From Blasia pusilla (Eukaryota > Marchantiophyta > Marchantiopsida > Blasiales), in the NCBI GenBank assembly GCA_050084515.1, contig CM114271.1, forward strand, positions 44,082,001 to 44,146,000: a stretch of 64,000 nucleotides of DNA. The letters run 5' to 3'. Numbering within the stretch: the stretch's first letter is position 1; every line of letters starts with the position of its first letter. Under the pieces are notes generated by a model. It worked only from the letters and a program-made list of their open reading frames with translations. It was not told where the DNA came from and searched no databases. The position numbers were made by a program, and so were the translations under genes. Shown here piece by piece: positions 36,901 through 48,240 of this stretch.

Positions 36901-38240
36901 GATTAATCTGATGAAGCCGCTCAAACCCATGCTGAATTAGACGAGTGGCAACTGGAATTTCGTCCACGTCCTTCTTTCCCCCAGTGCAAAAGAATGTGGC
37001 TAACTTTTCAAGAACATTGCCGAGTTCTTGGGCGGGAATTTCCGTCTCAGGATTCACAACCAAGGCTTGCAGAGTGTCTAAAATTCGCCTTGTTAATAAA
37101 GGCTGTCTCAATTGTATCAAATCTGCCAAAACTGGAACAACGTGCCCAATTGCTTTGCCAGACATAAGGGGCAGCATGCGAGTCATGCCCCCAAGCATGT
37201 GCAGAACTTCAACTGCACCTGCAGTTCCAGGAGCCACTTTCACCTTCTCTGATTTTTTCCCAGAATTGGGTCCTATCACCGTCTTCAGGGACTGCTCAAA
37301 TGACACAACAATGGATTCGCTTGCCATGGGTAGCGCAGGTGATCCTTGGAATGCGGAGAGAATCCCAGTTATGCACAATTGTGCTCGCTTCCTCACCTAC
37401 ATTGAACACAACAACCAAGATATTAGCACCATGAACCAGGGGAGCCCTCCCACTGCCCATGGGGAGGCATTGGACAAATCCCAAATGAAAACATAGAGGA
37501 GATTTGAGTCAAACAACCCTCTAATGTCGCACTCTGACGTTGTCATCTTCATACGATACCGATACAATTTTTCAGTAACTGACTAACAATTTCGGTAATT
37601 GTACTCGCGGAGGAACTCATTTTCTAAGAAAGTGAGTTCCTCCGCCTACGATTCCAGTTGTCTTGATTGAAAGCTTCATAGTACGTCAGAGAAAAAACGT
37701 GGGTCGATTGATTGCGCGTAACCAATGAAAAACTCCATAACCAACAATTGGATATACCTTGGGTTTCTGATCAACACAGTGTTTGAGTACGACATGAAAC
37801 GCACGCGCCAGTGCAATCCAGTTCGACTTGTCAGCTAGCTTCAAAATATTCTCGATGCACAAGAGTCCCGGCTTCACGGTTGCAGGCACAGAGGCGTCAG
37901 CACCCAATACACCAACGAGTAACTGAAGTGTCTTATCACTTTTGGACTTCAGGACAGGAGGTGGAACCTTAGGCAAGACAATAGAAAGGAAGGTACAAAG
38001 AGCGGTGGTCACTGCCACATCCCTAGGTGTAGTGCGAATCTGTTTTTCCAAAGAGGACATCGCTGCAGCGAAGCAGGCTGTAGGAGAAGGTCCAAGCGAC
38101 TGCTCCCGGAGGATTTCAGATATGGCTAAGGAAATTGCACATAAATGACGATGCTCCGGGGCCTGCGAGTTCCGATATCGCCCAACCACTCCACCACACA
38201 CATCCTCCCCGCCCGTATCGTCCACTCCATCGTGCTCCAT
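27971..38240 (-). CDS. RRP12: RRP12-like ribosomal RNA processing / pre-ribosome export factor
   Basis: About 20 exons, ~1330 aa. Exons 5' to 3': 37758-38240, 36853-37396, 36235-36489, 35224-35315, 34028-34237, 33704-33895, 33013-33255, ~32495-32678, 32167-32209, 31953-32046, 31756-31812, 31464-31598, 31194-31280, 30788-30901, 30480-30644, 30124-30252, 29809-29910, 29627-29712, 29112-29240, 27971-28619. RRP12 is a HEAT-repeat nucleolar protein of pre-40S/pre-60S maturation. Recognised segments include PEHRHLCAISLAISEI near the start, VREIIERLVRRCGMDAV with MPQEHMKLLTNIRK, and SAWNHTDVFSDDDEDD. The basic tail has YTGEEYGNQKKKGGGD and KLDPYAYWPLDRK. The Lys/Arg-rich last ~200 residues suit nucleolar targeting. 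Two oddities: a GC donor after exon 15, and an uncertain donor at the exon 8/9 junction. The 36.2-kb and 35.2-kb introns are long (~0.9-1 kb). Confidence 0.9.
34602..34997. repeat. 197-bp tandem duplication in an RRP12 intron
   Basis: Two head-to-tail copies (34602-34798 and 34799-34997), each starting GCTTCATTTACCAAGTGAG and ending near GTACAAAGC, differ at only a handful of positions. The duplication lies in the intron between the exons ending 35224 and starting 34237 and leaves the splice sites untouched. Confidence 0.9.
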
Positions 38241-41200
38241 TTTACCTGTGTGGTCTCTCTATGGCTACCACCTATTCCTTCGCACCATGCAAATTTCGTA
38301 GCCTCCAAATTTGCTTCCAAATTTCCTCCCCGAATCTCATACGCTTCCCCGTCTGCACCTAATCCTAACTTGTGGTTCCAACATCACCCAAGAGTTGCGA
38401 GGATTGTCTCGCTCACTCGCCAAAACTCTTGTTCTCTCTCTCTTTCTATGTCACAAAGTGCCCATGGCCCGCATGTTTAGAGATCCTAGGTTTAGGGCTT
38501 TTGCTCTAAATTAGGGTTTGTGACAGAGCGACAAGAAAACACAAGTGCAGGAGAATTTGGGAACTTGTAGATATAACCCAAAACAGGCCCGCCCGTAAAC
38601 TGCGGTTGCGAGTCTGGAGTTCCAGCCTAAACGCCTGGAACTGCACACTGCAATACTTGCATGGCTGCTGGGGTGTGTGAGATTTGTGCCGGAAGGTGAA
38701 ATTAAGGTGGAACCATACCCAAAGTGATTGCAAGGCTGTCTCAAGGAAAAGGGCAAGGCGACAGGAGACCTTTCTGGTGAGATTTTGCGTAATGTTAGGT
38801 GATTCTCTTAGTTTCTTGAACCTGCAATTTTCGTGGTGCGCGTCAGGGTTTGCTTGCATGAGCCTTTCCGGGCGTTTAGGCAGGAAGGAAGTTTAGGCAG
38901 GAAATCTCACAAACATTGACTCTCCTCGCGCTCAATTCTGCACTCCTGATGATTTGACTTCTGTACTTTCGTGTTTTTCATAGAGCGATGATAATCGTCA
39001 GATGAGGACTCAGTCTTTCGTTAATCGTGCCGTACTGTTCAAGCGGAATGAGTGTTGTGTGAACTTTTCGCGTGAATTCTTCATTGCAGATGCTTTCCTT
39101 TTTGGACCGTCGACTTGTTTTCAGAGCAATGGTCTCGGGAATTGAGTTCTCATATCATATTGAGAATGCTATACTGTTCACGCGGAGCTTGCGTCGAGTA
39201 AGAATTGCGAGTAATTGTCGTGTTCTGTTTCGAAGAATGAAGGAACTCGCTAAGAAGGCATCAGGCTAACGTTGAAAGTGCGATACTGTACTAAAGGCTT
39301 TACTGCTTACCCTGCGTTGTTCCTTGAAGTGGACATTAGATCTTGGGCCTCAGACCTACAGATTGGGTCCTGACATCTACACATTTCACGTTGTCACACA
39401 CCGGAACCATGAGGTTAAAATTGCCGCTGGGGATCAGTGTAGTAGGCCTGGAATTCCGGTCAAGTGGATACCTTCAGTGAAGGAACCTCTCAAATGGTGT
39501 AAGAGTGGAGTTTGTAATGTTTACGGCACAGTGAACAGGTTTCATGAACGTTTACCCCTGCTATCTTGAACTTCCCGTCCATTTTCGTTCTGTCAAGCTT
39601 CGTTCTCTAAGCAGAGAGCCTTCAATTGTCCAGAAATTGCGGAAGAACACTGTAGAGAAACTTCGAAACTCTGATCACTTCACACTAAGTTGGAGATGTG
39701 GTGAGGTTGAATTCTCTACGAATTCGGACGGTCCAAAATCATTGTGAAGCGCTATGTGAAACTCACTTGGCAGACCAAAGAATGTGCTCGAAAGGTAAGA
39801 TTTAGGGGAAATTCTTGGAAGTAGATATTAAGGGGCAGAATCGTTTCAGGCTGGAATGAAAATAGATTTTAACTAGTGTATAATGCGTGTCATGATGCAC
39901 ATGAAATTAGAAAAAGTTCTTGTAGCCCACCGGATGAGAAATATATTTTTTCAGTTTGATATCAAAACAAATAGGTGTTTTCGGCACTATCCTATAATAC
40001 TATAAATTTTGAGAGAGAACAAATAATTTAATTAAAAAAAGAAACTTTTTTTGGAAGGGAAGGAAGTAATAGTTCAATCTTTATAGAAAAGTTAAATAAA
40101 TATTATTTCAAACATTACGGAGGAGTGAAGTACTATTTATGAAGGAATAGATTATTTAAGGGAGTGAAATATTACTCCTCCTTCAAGAATGAATGGATTT
40201 GGGGAGTTGAAGATTATTTCTAAGTTGCTTCTACAAAATATGCATTTTAACTGGTAGGTTAAATGATTCATTCCACGATGGGAGTGATTCAAGAACACAC
40301 ATCACAATGGGATGGGTTGTATTCCAAGTTGCAAAAGGAAAAGTGTTCAAAACTCAAGATTGTACTCTCCCATAATAATATAGATAATACATAATCCGTT
40401 CCCACAAGGAATTGGAAAGCAAGAGACTTTTTCAAGTGGAGGTCCAAAATCTACATACATTGTGATGGGCAAGGCTCAAACAATTCTTTTCACCCCCTTT
40501 TTTTTGGGGTGGTATGAGTACATTTCAATTTCCCTACTCATAAAGAAACAACCTAGTTAATCGAGTAGTAAGAAAATTGGCTGAATTTATCTTCCAATGA
40601 TATACTAGCGTTTTTCCTTCCAAGCCCTATGAAGTGCCCTCCTAGCCTTACATTGATCGTAACTCACCTATAAATTACTTCTATCTTTCACTTAAAGGCA
40701 ACCAAATTTCCAACCAATCTAATTGAAAGCATCCAACTTTCGGAAACTCAAAATTCCAAGAGAATTTCCATTTCATAAGTTTTAGCTCTTGGCTAACAAA
40801 ATAAGCTTTTCAAATGAAAGTAGTGATAAACGGTGTCAGTTGTGTCCAAGCCTCTGTAATTGAGAATATCCCGACTTGCAACCTAGCAAATTTGATGGAT
40901 TGCAAAGTAGGGAATGCACCAAAATAGGACTCTACTATTGACATTAAAACATATGAAACAATGAAAGGGATATTGAGACGTGTACAACGAGAAAGCAAAT
41001 TTTGTTGCTCCATTGAAAGGTATTTGATACATCAATGCTAGTACGTCACAAATGCTAGCACTGACGCTCACGGGGACCTAGGAAGTGAGCCCTTAGGGAG
41101 TCTCCCTAATCGTAGCCTTTGAAGTTCTTATAGGTTATGGAGTAGAGAATATACCATCCACATGCATCATCTAGAGTAAACCTATAAGAAATATTAGCGC

Positions 41201-41620
41201 ACACATCTAAAAAGGCCACATATGGCACCTTCCTAATCTAATGTTTATCTCAAAATTCTCATCTACTCTATTATCAACAAAAATAAGGCCACCGCACAAA
41301 GTACATTGAGCCAAGTCAATCTTGTAGACAACTCCCCTTAACAATTATGACTTGGAGTTGTAACAAGAGTTGTAGACCTAGAGGAATCAGGGAGTATAAT
41401 GTTTCTAGGTGCATTATAAAAATCCCATATAATCCATATGATTTCCAACGCGTACCTTAAGCTTGTCATGTGATCTTGTAGGCTTTACAAAATGATATAA
41501 AAGGGAAATAATAGCCAAAGCATTAACATTTCCAACCTAAGACACAACTACACCAAGTACTCTAAAAAAGATCCACTCACTTGTCTTTGGAAAGATGCAC
41601 AAAAAATTTTGGGGATTAGG
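38241..41620. other. Intergenic: RRP12 upstream region, then AT-rich repeats
   Basis: 38241 to ~39800 is mixed composition and likely holds the RRP12 promoter. Open frames at 38684, 39072 and 39324 have no recognised match. TACTGTTCA-GCGGA-TGAG-like blocks recur at ~39040 and ~39175. From ~39850 the DNA is AT-rich, with ACTAGTGTATAATGCGTG at ~39876. This resembles an inverted, decayed Helitron 3' end (CTAG complement, short spacer, imperfect hairpin). Blocks near 40115-40220 resemble the AT-rich region at 19.1 kb. Confidence 0.4.
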
Positions 41621-42650
41621 TGTCATGCACCTACTTCCTTGACGTTGGTCTTGTGTTTCATAAAAGCGCATGTTCAACAAGTAATACTCTTATTGCTAGT
41701 CTGCATCCAAACACACTCACATTTGGATCAACCAACTTTACTCCTCTTGATTCTAGATATTGGGTCATCCCTCAAGCTCCAAAGTTGTAGACAGGATCAG
41801 GGACCAACCTAACTTCTCACTCCCAAATACAAGCAAGTCATTCATGGCTTGGAAGAGACTTCCTTTATAGTCTAGGGTTTTGAAACGATGTTAGTGGTGC
41901 CAAATTAAATGCCCAATGGACTTTGGATGAGTCTCTAATTGAAACTCAATATCTAACCTATGGGGCAAGGTCCAAGGTTGGCGCCCGGTCCATAACCTGA
42001 CTATCTTGACTTTGCTGGGTGTTAATATCCGAATGCCAAACTCTTAATCCATAATGTGCTCTTTCTTTAATAACCATAATTCCTAAGATGGGATTTATGG
42101 TCTTATTTCCCTTGGAGATACACCCCCTTAGATACGGTCCTAGAGAATTTGATCCCCTCCATTTATCCAAGGAATTTCTTTTGGGCCGCTCTTGGAGATC
42201 CTCGACCCAAACTATCATTTTGACAATGTTGGCCTCATTTCAAGACTTTTCCTAGTGTTTTTTTTAATCAAAATCTCTAATACGTTGGATCTAACTTCTC
42301 ACAATCTTTCCCATGCTGCCTTATTCATCCCAAATGAATCTTGGATCGAGCCATTATGAGTTAAAATGTGGAGAACCTCCAAACATTTAGTCAAATTAGT
42401 TCCAAATTAGATTGCACTATCCTTGGAGTTCAACTTTTTGGAAACTTTGGCTCTTCTCAAATTCCATCCTTAGTTTGATCATGTTGTACCAAGTTATAAG
42501 TGTCAACATCTAAGATGCCCATCAAAGATTGCATCTCTCACGCTTCTCCAAGTCATGTCTCACTCATACATGAGACTCCAACATGTTTTCATTCTTATAT
42601 GATTATGTGAGCCTACTAGATTTTTTATGTTCTGCATTGGCACATTTTTT
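41621..42650 (-). mobile_element. Diverged solo LTR, inverted
   Basis: It starts TGTCATGCACCTACTTCC, the diverged complement of the LTR 3' end. It then follows the inverted copy at 42691 in the same order: a CATCCAAACACACTCA block, an AATGGACTTTGGATGAG block, a CTTGGAGATCCTCGACCC block and a TATGTGAGCCTACTAG block. It ends at TATGTTCTGCATTGGCA next to a T-run. About 1.03 kb, much mutated, no coding capacity. Confidence 0.65.
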
Positions 42651-42690
42651 TTTTATTAAGTGAAACAAAAATGTTTGTTGTGTAGTTATA

Positions 42691-44708
42691 TGTCGTGCGC
42701 CTACTCCTCTCGAACGTCAATCTTTAGTGTTTCGGAAGTGTATGTTTAGTAGGACACGCACTCGTTGCTGATCTGCACCCAAACACACTCATGTTAGTCT
42801 GGTCTGGGCCAATCAACCTTCCAATGCTCCGAGTTCTTAACTCGGTCATATGTCAAGCCCAACCTTCCTTGTTTCCTAGCTAACCCTAAACGTGCAAGTC
42901 TTCTGAAACTTGGGACAGACTTTTTGGATAGTCCAAGCATCCAAAACGACGTTTGCACGTGTAGCGATACCAATTGTCCAATGGACTTCGCATGAGCCCC
43001 TAAGCATCACCCAACTAAATGAATTGCGGGTTGGACTCCAATAGTAGCCTTTGAAATCCACTCTATTGGACTTGGTCCGAGTTTCGAATCCCAACTGCAA
43101 ACTCCCAATCCATTCCATGCCCTTGGTTTGCTCGAGGGCGCCCCAAAGTGGGGTTTGAGTGTCGCGACCCTCATGACCAAACGAGTGCCAAAGCGGAACA
43201 TCGGAACATTAGTGGGCTCACGCTAAGATGGTTTGCACGTTGGAGTGGTCTCGAAGAAGAGACAAGAGACGAGATGCAAGCGAGGCTTCGCGTTTCATAT
43301 GTTGTGGTTGCGACTGAGAAACCTGGACCAAACGCAGATCAAGACTTGAGAGGAGTCAAGTCTAGGAAGTGTGTTGCTAAAGGAATGAATCCTGATTTGG
43401 GACGCCACTAGCGTTTGAGAGTCTCCGACTATATTTATGGCCATAACTTTTAGATCCAAGATGCGTTTGGGACGAGTAAGAATGCGCTGGAAAGCTTATA
43501 GAAAGTCAATTCAGACGCACTAAAGATCTCCGCAAACGCACAAATAACGACTAAGAAATAACCCGAAAACAATTGTAAGTAGAGTCGGGTTGAGGGCCAC
43601 AATGAAGGGCTCGACCATCCTTTTCCAAAGGTAGGGGGTGTTTGGAGATCCCCATAAGTACTAGTAAGGGGGAAGGTCTCCAAGGGTGCTTGGGACTCGA
43701 ACCCCAATTTGGGCGCCATGGGGCGGCTCAAGGGCATGGAACGGATCGTGAGTTTAGAGTTGGGCTTGAAAACCTGAACCAAGTCTATGGAAGTGAATTT
43801 TAGAGATCCCTCTTGGATTCCAACCCGCGACTCAATTACTTGGGTACCGGTTAGGAACTCACTCGAGGTCCGTTGAACAGTTGGGACCGCTAGGCGCGCA
43901 AGTGCCGTTTTAGGTTCCTGGACTAATCAGAAAGTCTGTTCCAAGTCTTGAAGGACTTGACGTGTTGAGAACCTAGGAATGAGGGAAGGTTGAGCTTGAT
44001 GAGATGTCGAGTTGAGGAATCGGTGGGTTGGAAAGCCGCGTGACCCAAAGCTAGACTAACGTGAGTGCGTTTGGGTGAAGGTTGGCGGTGAGAGCGTGTC
44101 CTACTGAATATACGCTTCCGCAACATTAAGATTGAGGTTCAAAGAGAGTAGGCGCACGACAAGGAGTCCCAAGCACTCTTGGAGACCTTCCCCCTTACTA
44201 GTAATTCTGGGGTTCTCCGCCCTCCCCCTATCTTTGAGTAAGAGATGTTCGGGCCTCTCTTTTTGACCCTCGACCCAACTTCCCGTTGTTTTTGGGCAGT
44301 TTCTCAGCCTCTGCTTGTGCTTTTGCTAAGATCTTTGGTGCATTGGAACCAACTTTGCAGAAGCTTTCCAAAGCCATTTTATTTGTTCCAAAATCATCTT
44401 GAGAATAGAATGTCTAGTCTAAAATTAGCCTAAACTCCAAATGCTAATCACGTTTCAAATCCGGTTCTCACCTTTTTGGTAACCACTCTTCCTAGACTTG
44501 ACTCCTCTCAGTTCTTGGTTCACGTTTGGTTCAAGTTTCCTAGTCGTGACCATAAATGCATGAAACGTTCAACTTTGTTGATGTCTCATCTTTTGTGTCT
44601 CTTGAGTCTCTTCCAAGAGACCTCTCCAACGTGCAAATCATCATAGCGTGAGCCCGCTAGAGTAATGATGTTCCGCTTGGCGCTCGTTTGGTTATGAAGG
44701 TGGCGATA
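42691..44708 (-). mobile_element. Older inverted solo LTR, split by the nested LTR at 43160-44161
   Basis: The left piece 42691-43159 (starting TGTCGTGCGCCTACTC) is the complement of the second half of the LTR. The right piece 44162-44708 (ending GGTTATGAAGGTGGCGATA) is the complement of the first half. Joined, they would be ~1.0 kb, the size of the other copies. The break lies in the CGAACCCC/CCCAAGCAC region of the LTR, where the nested copy sits. Confidence 0.75.
43160..44161 (+). mobile_element. Solo LTR (TG...CA, 1002 bp) nested inside the inverted copy
   Basis: It begins TGTCGCGACCCTCATGACC and ends GTAGGCGCACGACA, with canonical TG...CA ends. It matches the 61800-62806 copy along its whole length. 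The flanking pentamers TTGAG and AGGAG are diverged relatives of the expected target TCGAG, consistent with a 5-bp target duplication. No internal retrotransposon genes are left, as in a solo LTR formed by LTR-LTR recombination. Confidence 0.75.
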
Positions 44709-45661
44709 CTCTATGTAAATGCAAAAAAATTATCTCATATTAATTGGAGATTTGGTTATATAGATATTCCATTCGTACTACCATGCTACTCTCAAGTCAT
44801 CTTTGACCTACATGGATTGACGTCTGATCTCCTTCTATGTGTTGTGCCGACATTCTCCATTCCGTTACAAAAGACTTGCAATTACGCACTTGGTCCGTCC
44901 AAACCATATCATCACATTCCTCTAACAAGGCGAATCTCGGAAAAGTGCACCACGTCGTAATATCCAAAGTCATTGGCATCATATGTTGCAAATAGTCATT
45001 GTCTCCTTAATGAAACCTCCGGATCATCAATCGGTAACCTTTGTCCCAAATAGTCAAATAGCTCAACATATCTCGATGTTTTGCAATCAATAAGTTTCCA
45101 AAGGCCATAAACACGACTCTCCGATACACCTCATTTTGTCGAAAACATGTTCAAACCCACACACTAGGCTCATCAAAATTCCACATCTCACCCATATCAC
45201 CACACGGAAAATGGAAAATGACCATAAATAAAAACGAATCTCATCACATTACGGAAAGAAAATGAAGGGGAAAAATTACCAAAAATCGCCACATACCATG
45301 GGTTAAGTAAGTTAGCTCCGTGAGTGAGGTGGCTAGGACGACGGACTCCTCTCCGTCCGTGTTTGGTGTGACGGACTAGTACATATCGTTCCGTTGGCGA
45401 GCGCCGAGTGCTCCTCCATCCCCAAGAGCCGACGTTTTTGGCATTGCCCGAGCATTCTCACGGAATCATGCCCAGTCCATAGAGCCCAAGTTCCTGTGCG
45501 AGTCCCGACGGACGGATCGAGCTGCCGAGGCCCAGACACTCTAGGGATGTCTGTCTGCGTCTAATCGTGGAATTCGCACGGGCGAGTGAGTAAGCGAGTG
45601 AATTTTGCGCAGAGAAGTAGTGGTCACAGCGGTGGAAGCAGGAGGTGTGTGTGTGGGAAAG
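44709..45661. other. Repeat-flanking intergenic DNA and upstream region of the 177-aa gene
   Basis: No gene is recognised. The left part may be older transposon sequence. The last ~350 bp are GC-richer and probably contain the promoter and 5' UTR of the gene starting at 45662. Confidence 0.35.
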
Positions 45662-46195
45662 ATGGTGCCACGGACGTTCGCAATGCGATCTATGAGGAGA
45701 AATGGGATAGCTGCATTCGAATTTCGAGGGATGGCCGCCGCAGCTCGCAGTGTTGTGGCCGAGGCGGCAGCGAAGAAGTCAAGTCGAGCTGATACACCTG
45801 CAGCGCAGGAGAATGTGGTTGAGCCAGCGACGAAGAAATCGGGTCGAGCAGGACTGCTGTTTTTCACAGTTACAGGCGCTGCTGTTGTTGGGGTTCTCGC
45901 GTATCCTCAGTTAGTCTCTGCACCGCCTCCTCAAGCCCCTGCCATTACTCCTCCTCATCCCCCGCCACCACCACCACCACCTGCTGCTACCGCACCTCCA
46001 GTCGTGGAGCCCCCCCCCCTTAAGCCGTTGTCTCCACGGGAAGAGCTGACTCAAAGATTGACAACTTTGAAAGCAGAACTCGCGGCCCTGAGGAAGCAGA
46101 AGAGAGATAAAATGGTGGACATGAAGAAGAGATCTATCAAAGATGAGATCCGTATGATCGAGACGGGAATTGCCAAACTGGAGAAAACGAAATAG
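45662..46195 (+). CDS. Small organelle-type membrane protein with Pro-rich hinge and coiled coil, unknown function
   Basis: A single uninterrupted exon of 177 aa. Residues 1-40 are Arg/Ala/Ser-rich with almost no acids, like a mitochondrial or plastid presequence (MVPRTFAMRSMRRNG). One transmembrane helix spans about 64-85. It is followed by a Pro-rich stretch at 87-122, including a run of eight prolines, and a charged heptad-like coiled coil at 124-177 ending in KLEKTK. The layout (one TM, rigid Pro spacer, coiled coil) suggests a membrane-anchored protein with an extended soluble arm. No family is recognised. The ATG at 45662 is the first in frame after an open upstream stretch. The coding-style composition and lack of introns support a real gene. 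Confidence 0.7.
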   Translation: MVPRTFAMRSMRRNGIAAFEFRGMAAAARSVVAEAAAKKSSRADTPAAQENVVEPATKKSGRAGLLFFTVTGAAVVGVLAYPQLVSAPPPQAPAITPPHPPPPPPPPAATAPPVVEPPPLKPLSPREELTQRLTTLKAELAALRKQKRDKMVDMKKRSIKDEIRMIETGIAKLEKTK

Positions 46196-48240
46196 AATGT
46201 GTCGCAGGGGCGACCGTCGAGGAGGTGTCAGGCACGAGATCACACCACTGAGATACGAAACCTGGATCCTTTGATTTGGTTGGGTGAGACTACTGTAGGC
46301 TAGGATTGAGAGCTTGGAGGGTGGAGATTTACCCAATATCTTATCGAGTATGAGTGCGGAGGAGCCAAGGCGTGTGTTGGATCAGAAACCCAATAATGAA
46401 AAAGTACCAATTCACTTAGAAGCAGGGATGTTCCAGATGGATTTTATTACAAGTGGTAGACTGCACAGGAGAAGAAGAAGGATAGTGTCTACATGTGCTC
46501 AGATTGTCACTTTTGCCAGTGGGACAGAAGTGGCCTTACCTTGGACATATTAATAACTGGCCTGGATTCTTGACAGATTGATGATCCTTGCATTTCCCCC
46601 AGAAACAAACCTTATGGCCTGTTTTCTTGTCAATTGTCATCCACGCCCAGATCTAATGAGTGACGTGAACTGATTTACAACTACAGTGATGTCGTGAGGG
46701 CCGTTTAAGGTTTGACTCTAATATCTTCTCCAGTCTGTCCTTGCCACTTGTTATTCAGAGTGTCCAAGAATCTGGTTTCAGTCAGTAATCAAAGAGTGTG
46801 CACCTTCCTGTCTCATAGAACTCGTGTGATCATTTTCTACGAAAGCAAGATATGCAGTGTCTAACTTTTTTTCATCTGCAGGCGGACGAAACGTCCTTTC
46901 GGCTGGAGTAGTGCAATCTGTAAATCTGAGGCACTGGTGTTAGTTACACGAGCACTTTGGCCACAAGTGGAGTGTGACTTTAAACTCGTTTTGCCAGTCG
47001 CGGAGTGTGTCAAGTATTAGTGCTCTCTTTCATCTTTCATTGTGCTTGGCACAGAACTTCGTGTGTACCCCAGCATTTATGTCTACCATCAACTCTTCCA
47101 ACTTGCGGGGCAATAAAACGGTCATAACGTTTTCTTTTTAAAAGCAGGCTTGAGTTCTACTCGGAATAGACTGCTTAGGCAAGGATGTTGTACATATTAT
47201 CAGGAGTAAGATCGTCAATAATTTTTTTCCGGGTCATGGACTGGCAGCCCCTGCACTAGACCTTCCAGTGTATCTGCCGTGATCAACAACCTCTGGAGTT
47301 CCAGCTTTGATATTCCACAGCGGAAAAGAGTGAATTGACATGTGCTAATTGTATCAGGTCCTTTCAGTTGAAGAACGACCCATTGCAGCTCACGTACACT
47401 CCAATTTTGCCTTCAATGCATAACCATGATACTTCCTAGACCGCCTTACAATATTCCAAGTGCTATGGGATAGCTTTGTAGAAATAAAACATTGTAAGGA
47501 ACTTGAACTGCTTCATCCCACTCTTTTCCTGGTTTGATACCCAAAGGTCATGGTTTGTAGCCACATATAATAATGTGTATCAGATTGTGCGTTCTCATCT
47601 GCCACTGAGGCTGCCTTTCACAACTTCCCATGGGCACAATATTATCTTGTATAAACAACTTCGAAAATAAAAGATTTTGCAATTACACCTTCCCGAAGTG
47701 AGTTGTATCTCTCAGATGCAAGTGGAAAACGGATTGGAATTTCCAAAAGACAAGTAAACTGAGTTTCACATTAGCAAATTCTTTGTAATTAGTCTTGTAA
47801 CTGAGGAGAAAAGTCAGAAAATTTTAGTCAAGTTGAGCTTTGAACGACTCCCCGATGTACAGGGAATCAGTATGCAAGCACATGTTGTGTCAAATTCTTG
47901 TATTGATCTCCCTTCCATAGTTCCGGAGGAGGTCAACTTTTAGCACTGGATGCCAATGACAAGCTTTCCTTCTTTTGTGACACTTTTGAACATATATATC
48001 TAGCGTTGTCCTAAGATTCTGAAACTACATGACACTCATGGCGTCAATCCTGCACTAACCTGTGCTGGACTCACACAGCCGTTTATACTTCCGAGAATTT
48101 TTTGCAAATGCTGCCTATCCTCCCTGTCATTCTTGTGTGGTTTGGCCGAAAACTTACCCTTGAATGTTGCGTCATTCTATACTCTTTACCTGCAAGTGGT
48201 TCCTGCAATAGCTAGTGTACTCTCTACACTAGCTAGGAGC
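46196..48240. other. Intergenic/3' UTR region, no gene recognised
   Basis: It lies between the converging 177-aa gene (+) and the tRNA-binding gene (-), so the outer parts are probably 3' UTRs. Stops are frequent in all frames. No exon of a known family and no clear repeat was found. Confidence 0.4.

Noticed and set aside
36945-37496. 183-aa + strand open frame
   Set aside because: It is the antisense shadow of RRP12 exon 2, whose minus-strand reading matches the family.
41621-44708. A single large inverted-repeat DNA transposon
   Set aside because: The TG...CA ends, ~1-kb unit size and independent full copy at 61800 fit nested solo LTRs better.
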